Positions 61,075 through 64,000 of a stretch of 64,000 nt of DNA are shown here, piece by piece (position 1 is the stretch's first letter; each line of letters opens with the position of its first letter). The notes below the pieces were generated by a model, which did not search any database, had not been told where the DNA came from, and saw nothing but the letters and a program-made list of their open reading frames with translations. The stretch is from Caballeronia temeraria. GTDB lineage: Bacteria; Pseudomonadota; Gammaproteobacteria; Burkholderiales; Burkholderiaceae. Position numbers and translations under genes: made by a program. The DNA lies in contig NZ_FCOI02000026.1 in NCBI RefSeq assembly GCF_001544795.2, forward strand, positions 1-64,000. Direction: 5' to 3'.

Positions 61075-62136
61075 TCACGCTTGCGCCTGAAAGACCATGT
61101 TGAACGGCGTCTGCGTGACGCGCGTAAAGCGCGTGAAACCGCCCTCCGTCACGACTTCTCTCAGCCGTGCCTCGCCCGCCTGCGCGCCGAGCGCCCGTTG
61201 CCCTTCCTGCGACAGCGATGCAGCCGTGCAGATCATCGTGGAAGCCGAATAGAACACACGTCCGACGGGATTCAGGTTGTCTTCGAGCCGGTCATTCGCG
61301 AAGGGCTCGACGATCATCCATGAACCGCCTGGCCTGAGCGATTGCAACACATGCGCGGCTGCACCGGCGGGGTCGCCCATGTCGTGCAGACAGTCGAAAA
61401 ACGCGACGAGATCGTAATCGTTGCCGGGATACTGCTGCGCACTGGCGACCTCGAACGTGACGCGCTCGCTGACGCCTGCATCGGCCGCGGATTCGCGCGC
61501 ACGTTGGATCGAAGGCTCGTGATAGTCGAAGCCGATGAACGTGGCATGCGGATACGCGTGGGCCAGCAGGATCGTGGATACGCCGTGCCCGCAGCCGACA
61601 TCGGCGACTTTTGCGCCTGGCGATTCGAGCGCGGCCTGAACGCCGTCGAGCGCCGGAATCCACTCGTGGACGAGATGCGCGGCGTAGCCCGGACGAAAGA
61701 AGCGCTCGGTTCCCTTGAAGAGCGACGGATGATGCTGATGCCATCCGACGCCGAGTCCCGTGCGAAACGCGGCCTCCAGTTTCGGCAGGGCGCGGAACAT
61801 CGCTTCGGCGCAATCGCAAAATCCGGGGATGAAGGTCGGGCTGGTCTCGACGGCGAAGCACGTGGCCATTTCGTTTTCGAGCCGATAAGCCCCGCTCGCG
61901 GCGTCATAAGAGATGAAGCCCGAAGCTGCCTGTGCGGCGAGCCACTCGCGAACATAACGCTCGGCGAGTTCGGTGCGCTCGGCAAGTTGAGCCGACGTCA
62001 TCCAGCCCTGTTCTGCCATTGTTTTATAGAGGCCCAGCCGGTCTCCCAGCGCGATGAGCGGCGCACTGGCCACCGCGCCGAATTCGCCGACCATGCGTCC
62101 CATGAAGTCCTGCACCTTCTGTTCATCATATTGCAT
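61075..62136 (-). CDS. SAM-dependent methyltransferase with N-terminal helix-turn-helix domain
   Basis: The 353-residue protein begins with a winged-helix-like dimerisation domain (about 25-85, LGLYKTMAEQGWMTSAQLAERTELAERYVREWLAAQAASGFI region) and continues with a class I methyltransferase fold, motif I VADVGCGHGVSTILL near residue 180 and the acidic loop FIGFDYHEPSI. The domain order resembles small-molecule O-methyltransferases. Substrate unknown. GGGAGCTTGTC precedes the start at 62136. It is divergent from a MarR gene, its probable regulator. Confidence 0.88.
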   Translation of the reverse strand: MQYDEQKVQDFMGRMVGEFGAVASAPLIALGDRLGLYKTMAEQGWMTSAQLAERTELAERYVREWLAAQAASGFISYDAASGAYRLENEMATCFAVETSPTFIPGFCDCAEAMFRALPKLEAAFRTGLGVGWHQHHPSLFKGTERFFRPGYAAHLVHEWIPALDGVQAALESPGAKVADVGCGHGVSTILLAHAYPHATFIGFDYHEPSIQRARESAADAGVSERVTFEVASAQQYPGNDYDLVAFFDCLHDMGDPAGAAAHVLQSLRPGGSWMIVEPFANDRLEDNLNPVGRVFYSASTMICTAASLSQEGQRALGAQAGEARLREVVTEGGFTRFTRVTQTPFNMVFQAQA

Positions 62137-62283
62137 GACAAGCTCCCGACGCGGACGAGTCGTGCAACAAATTATAGGTAGAACAAACGAAATTGAAAAA
62201 CGAAGCGTGCCGTACGTCACGCCCTAAACTATGTATGATCCGCCAACATAAATAGCGACAACCGACTCGAATCAGGATCATCC

Positions 62284-62703
62284 ATGTCATCGAACACGAA
62301 ACAGAAGGCCGGCTTGCCAGGCAAACAGGATCTGGAAGCGATGTCGATCTTCCGTTACGAACTGCGCAAGTTCCTGCGCGTGTCGGAGGAAGTCTGCAAC
62401 GCAGCGGGCATCACGACGCTTCAGTATCAATTGCTGCTGCACGTGTGCGGCTTTCCCGAGCGACGATGGGCGACCGTTGGCGAGCTTGCCGAGCGCCTTC
62501 AGGCCGCGCCCAACGGCACCGCCGCGCTGGTCTCGCGCTGCGAGGCGGCGGGGCTCGTTAAGCGCAAGACCGACAAGACCGATCGCCGTCAGGTTCAGGT
62601 GCATCTGACGGCAAAAGGCGAGCGATGCCTGCTCAAACTCGCGGCCGAGCACAAGACGCACTATGGATCGTTCGCCTGGGTGTTCGGCGAAAAGCATGCG
62701 TGA
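62284..62703 (+). CDS. MarR-family transcriptional regulator
   Basis: The 139-residue regulator shows the MarR winged helix: ATVGELAERLQAAPNGTAALVSRCEAAGLVKRK, the wing KTDKTDRRQVQVHLTAKG, and flanking dimerisation helices. It shares a 147-base promoter region with the methyltransferase gene, which it likely represses until a phenolic or similar ligand binds. No clear palindrome was found in that gap. Confidence 0.9.
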   Translation: MSSNTKQKAGLPGKQDLEAMSIFRYELRKFLRVSEEVCNAAGITTLQYQLLLHVCGFPERRWATVGELAERLQAAPNGTAALVSRCEAAGLVKRKTDKTDRRQVQVHLTAKGERCLLKLAAEHKTHYGSFAWVFGEKHA

Positions 62704-62777
62704 GCGGGCACGCGTCGAAGAAGATGGTCTGAAATTTATGTCACAATGTGCCTTAAATTCTGATTCGACTTTCTCCG

Positions 62778-64000
62778 ATGCGCATTCCCCGATTCATCGA
62801 CCGACGCACGATTCTGCGCGGCAGGCGGCTGTGGCTGCATTACGGCGTCTTCTGGCTCGGCGCGGTCGCGACCGGCCTCATCGCGGTCATGTATGCGCGG
62901 CTTATCGACTTCGGGTATGACGCTTTTCTGCGCGTCGTCGCCGTCTACTGGTGGCTGCCGCTGCTGGTCACGCCGGCGATCGCCGCCCTCGCGGTCTGGC
63001 TCACGCGCCGTTTCTTTCCCGGTTCCGAAGGCAGCGGGATTCCGCAGGTCATCGCGATGCTGCACGATGGCCGCGAGCTCGGACCGCGCCTGCTCACCAT
63101 CCGCATTCTCGTCGGCAAGATCGTCGTGTCGTTCCTGTCGATTCTCGGCGGCTTCACCATCGGGCGCGAAGGGCCGACCATCCATGTGGGCGCGGCGCTC
63201 ATGTTCAGCTTGCGCCGTTTCTATCCCGAACGCCTGCGCAAGATGCGCGGCGGCGCGCTGGAACGGAATCTGGCGCTCGCGGGCGCGGCGGCGGGATTGT
63301 CGGCTGCGTTCAATGCGCCGCTCGCCGGCGTCGTATTCGCGATCGAAGAACTCACGCGCAGCTTCGAGCAGCGCACGAGCGGCGTGCTGATCACGGCGAT
63401 CATCTTCGCCGGTATCGTGTCGCTCGGGCTGCAAGGCAATTACGTGTACTTCGGCACGATCGATCTCACCGGACACTTCCCCGATTCGCTCGCGCTCGCC
63501 GTTGTGCTGCTGGGCGCCGTGACGGGCGTCGCGGGCGGCATATTCTGCTGGCTGCTGCTCAACACGCATCGCTGGATGCCGGGCCGTCTCGTGATCTGGC
63601 GCAAGTCGCATCCGGTCGCGTTCGGCGCCGCATGCGGACTGTTCATCGCCGTGATCGGTGTCGTCGCGGGCGGTCATACGTTCGGCAGCGGCTATGCGGA
63701 AGCGCGCGGCATGCTCGAAGGCAATTCGCAACTCGGCGCGAGCTATCCGCTGCTCAAGATGGCGTCGATGGTCGGTTCGTATCTTCCGGGCGCGCCGGGC
63801 GGACTCTTCGCGCCGTCGCTCGCTATTGGGGCGGGCATCGGCAATGCGCTGCATCTCGTGTTCGGCGGCATGGAGTTGCCGATGCTGATCGCGCTCGGCA
63901 TGGTCGGCTATCTCGCCGCCGTCACGCAGAGTCCGATCACGGCGTTCGTGATCGTCATCGAGATGATCAACGGGCACGCGCTCGTGCTGTCGCTGATGGC
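62778..64000 (+). CDS. ClC-family chloride channel/transporter (partial at right edge)
   Basis: At least 407 residues are open to the window end. The three anion-pathway motifs are visible: GSGIPQ near residue 88, GREGPT near 132 and the GSYLPGAPGGLFAPSLAIGA segment near 335, along with many hydrophobic helices. The Glu of GREGP is the gate glutamate, so proton-coupled exchange is possible. Typical ClC proteins have 420-470 residues, so only the end is missing. No regulatory signal is clear in the 74 bases before it. Confidence 0.92.
   Translation, partial: MRIPRFIDRRTILRGRRLWLHYGVFWLGAVATGLIAVMYARLIDFGYDAFLRVVAVYWWLPLLVTPAIAALAVWLTRRFFPGSEGSGIPQVIAMLHDGRELGPRLLTIRILVGKIVVSFLSILGGFTIGREGPTIHVGAALMFSLRRFYPERLRKMRGGALERNLALAGAAAGLSAAFNAPLAGVVFAIEELTRSFEQRTSGVLITAIIFAGIVSLGLQGNYVYFGTIDLTGHFPDSLALAVVLLGAVTGVAGGIFCWLLLNTHRWMPGRLVIWRKSHPVAFGAACGLFIAVIGVVAGGHTFGSGYAEARGMLEGNSQLGASYPLLKMASMVGSYLPGAPGGLFAPSLAIGAGIGNALHLVFGGMELPMLIALGMVGYLAAVTQSPITAFVIVIEMINGHALVLSLM

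Noticed and set aside
62736..63977. Minus-strand frame opposite the chloride channel
   Set aside because: The plus strand gives all three ClC motifs and simply lacks a stop because the window ends.

Overview
The window looks like part of a secondary chromosome (chromid) of a Burkholderia-type betaproteobacterium, most likely Paraburkholderia or Caballeronia. The reasons are the high GC content, family-typical small proteins (DUF4148, MXKDX pentapeptide repeat), dense amino-acid ABC and regulator gene sets, and a plasmid-style replication and partition locus beside an rRNA operon promoter. Genus is inferred from gene content only.

Layout. 1-171: promoter and boxA leader of an rRNA operon that runs off the left edge. 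368-4851: a sugar transporter broken by an internal deletion, glycogen phosphorylase and a lipoprotein. 5030-13597: a GntR-controlled operon with a branched-chain-type ABC transporter (fused LivHM, LivG, LivF, LivK), a Rieske oxygenase, a 2-hydroxyacid dehydrogenase and an amidohydrolase. 13606-22083: a facing cluster with aminotransferase-RidA-GntR-GGT on the minus strand and, divergently, an arginase-fold protein lacking key catalytic residues, a polar amino-acid ABC transporter and an IclR regulator. The two GntR proteins are close paralogues with nearly identical recognition helices.

22246-27742 is the replicon core: a small membrane protein, a roughly 1 kb structured non-coding stretch with two parS-like palindromes, parB and parA, an iteron-rich origin, and a Rep_3-type initiator whose promoter overlaps an inverted iteron. 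27872-35820: a flavin monooxygenase/LysR pair, a FrnE-like DsbA protein, a YaiI protein, a DUF4148 protein, and a second polar amino-acid ABC operon with its IclR. 35841-41020: a 56-residue leucine-zipper protein, then an EmrA-EmrB-outer-membrane-factor efflux operon divergent from a TetR gene with two palindromic operators. 41216-41494: an Hfq paralogue.

41699-50507 contains an SDR, an aldehyde dehydrogenase, a guanidinobutyrase-like ureohydrolase, a LuxR-type regulator, a cupin, an amine-oxidase-type flavoprotein, a LysR regulator and an NCS1 permease. Together they could import and oxidise a guanidino-amine to a 4-aminobutyrate-level product plus urea. 50642-57747: a Tat-exported SdsA-type alkylsulfatase, two poorly known genes, a 1084-residue SAM-cyclase-ATPase-TPR protein and a small membrane protein.

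57771-61027 is the most complete signalling unit. An ECF sigma factor and its NrsF (DUF1109) anti-sigma are divergent from a b-type cytochrome, a sulfite-oxidase-fold enzyme and an MXKDX protein. Both sides carry an exact GTAACC-N16-CGAA promoter. The window ends with a methyltransferase/MarR pair and a ClC chloride channel cut by the right edge.
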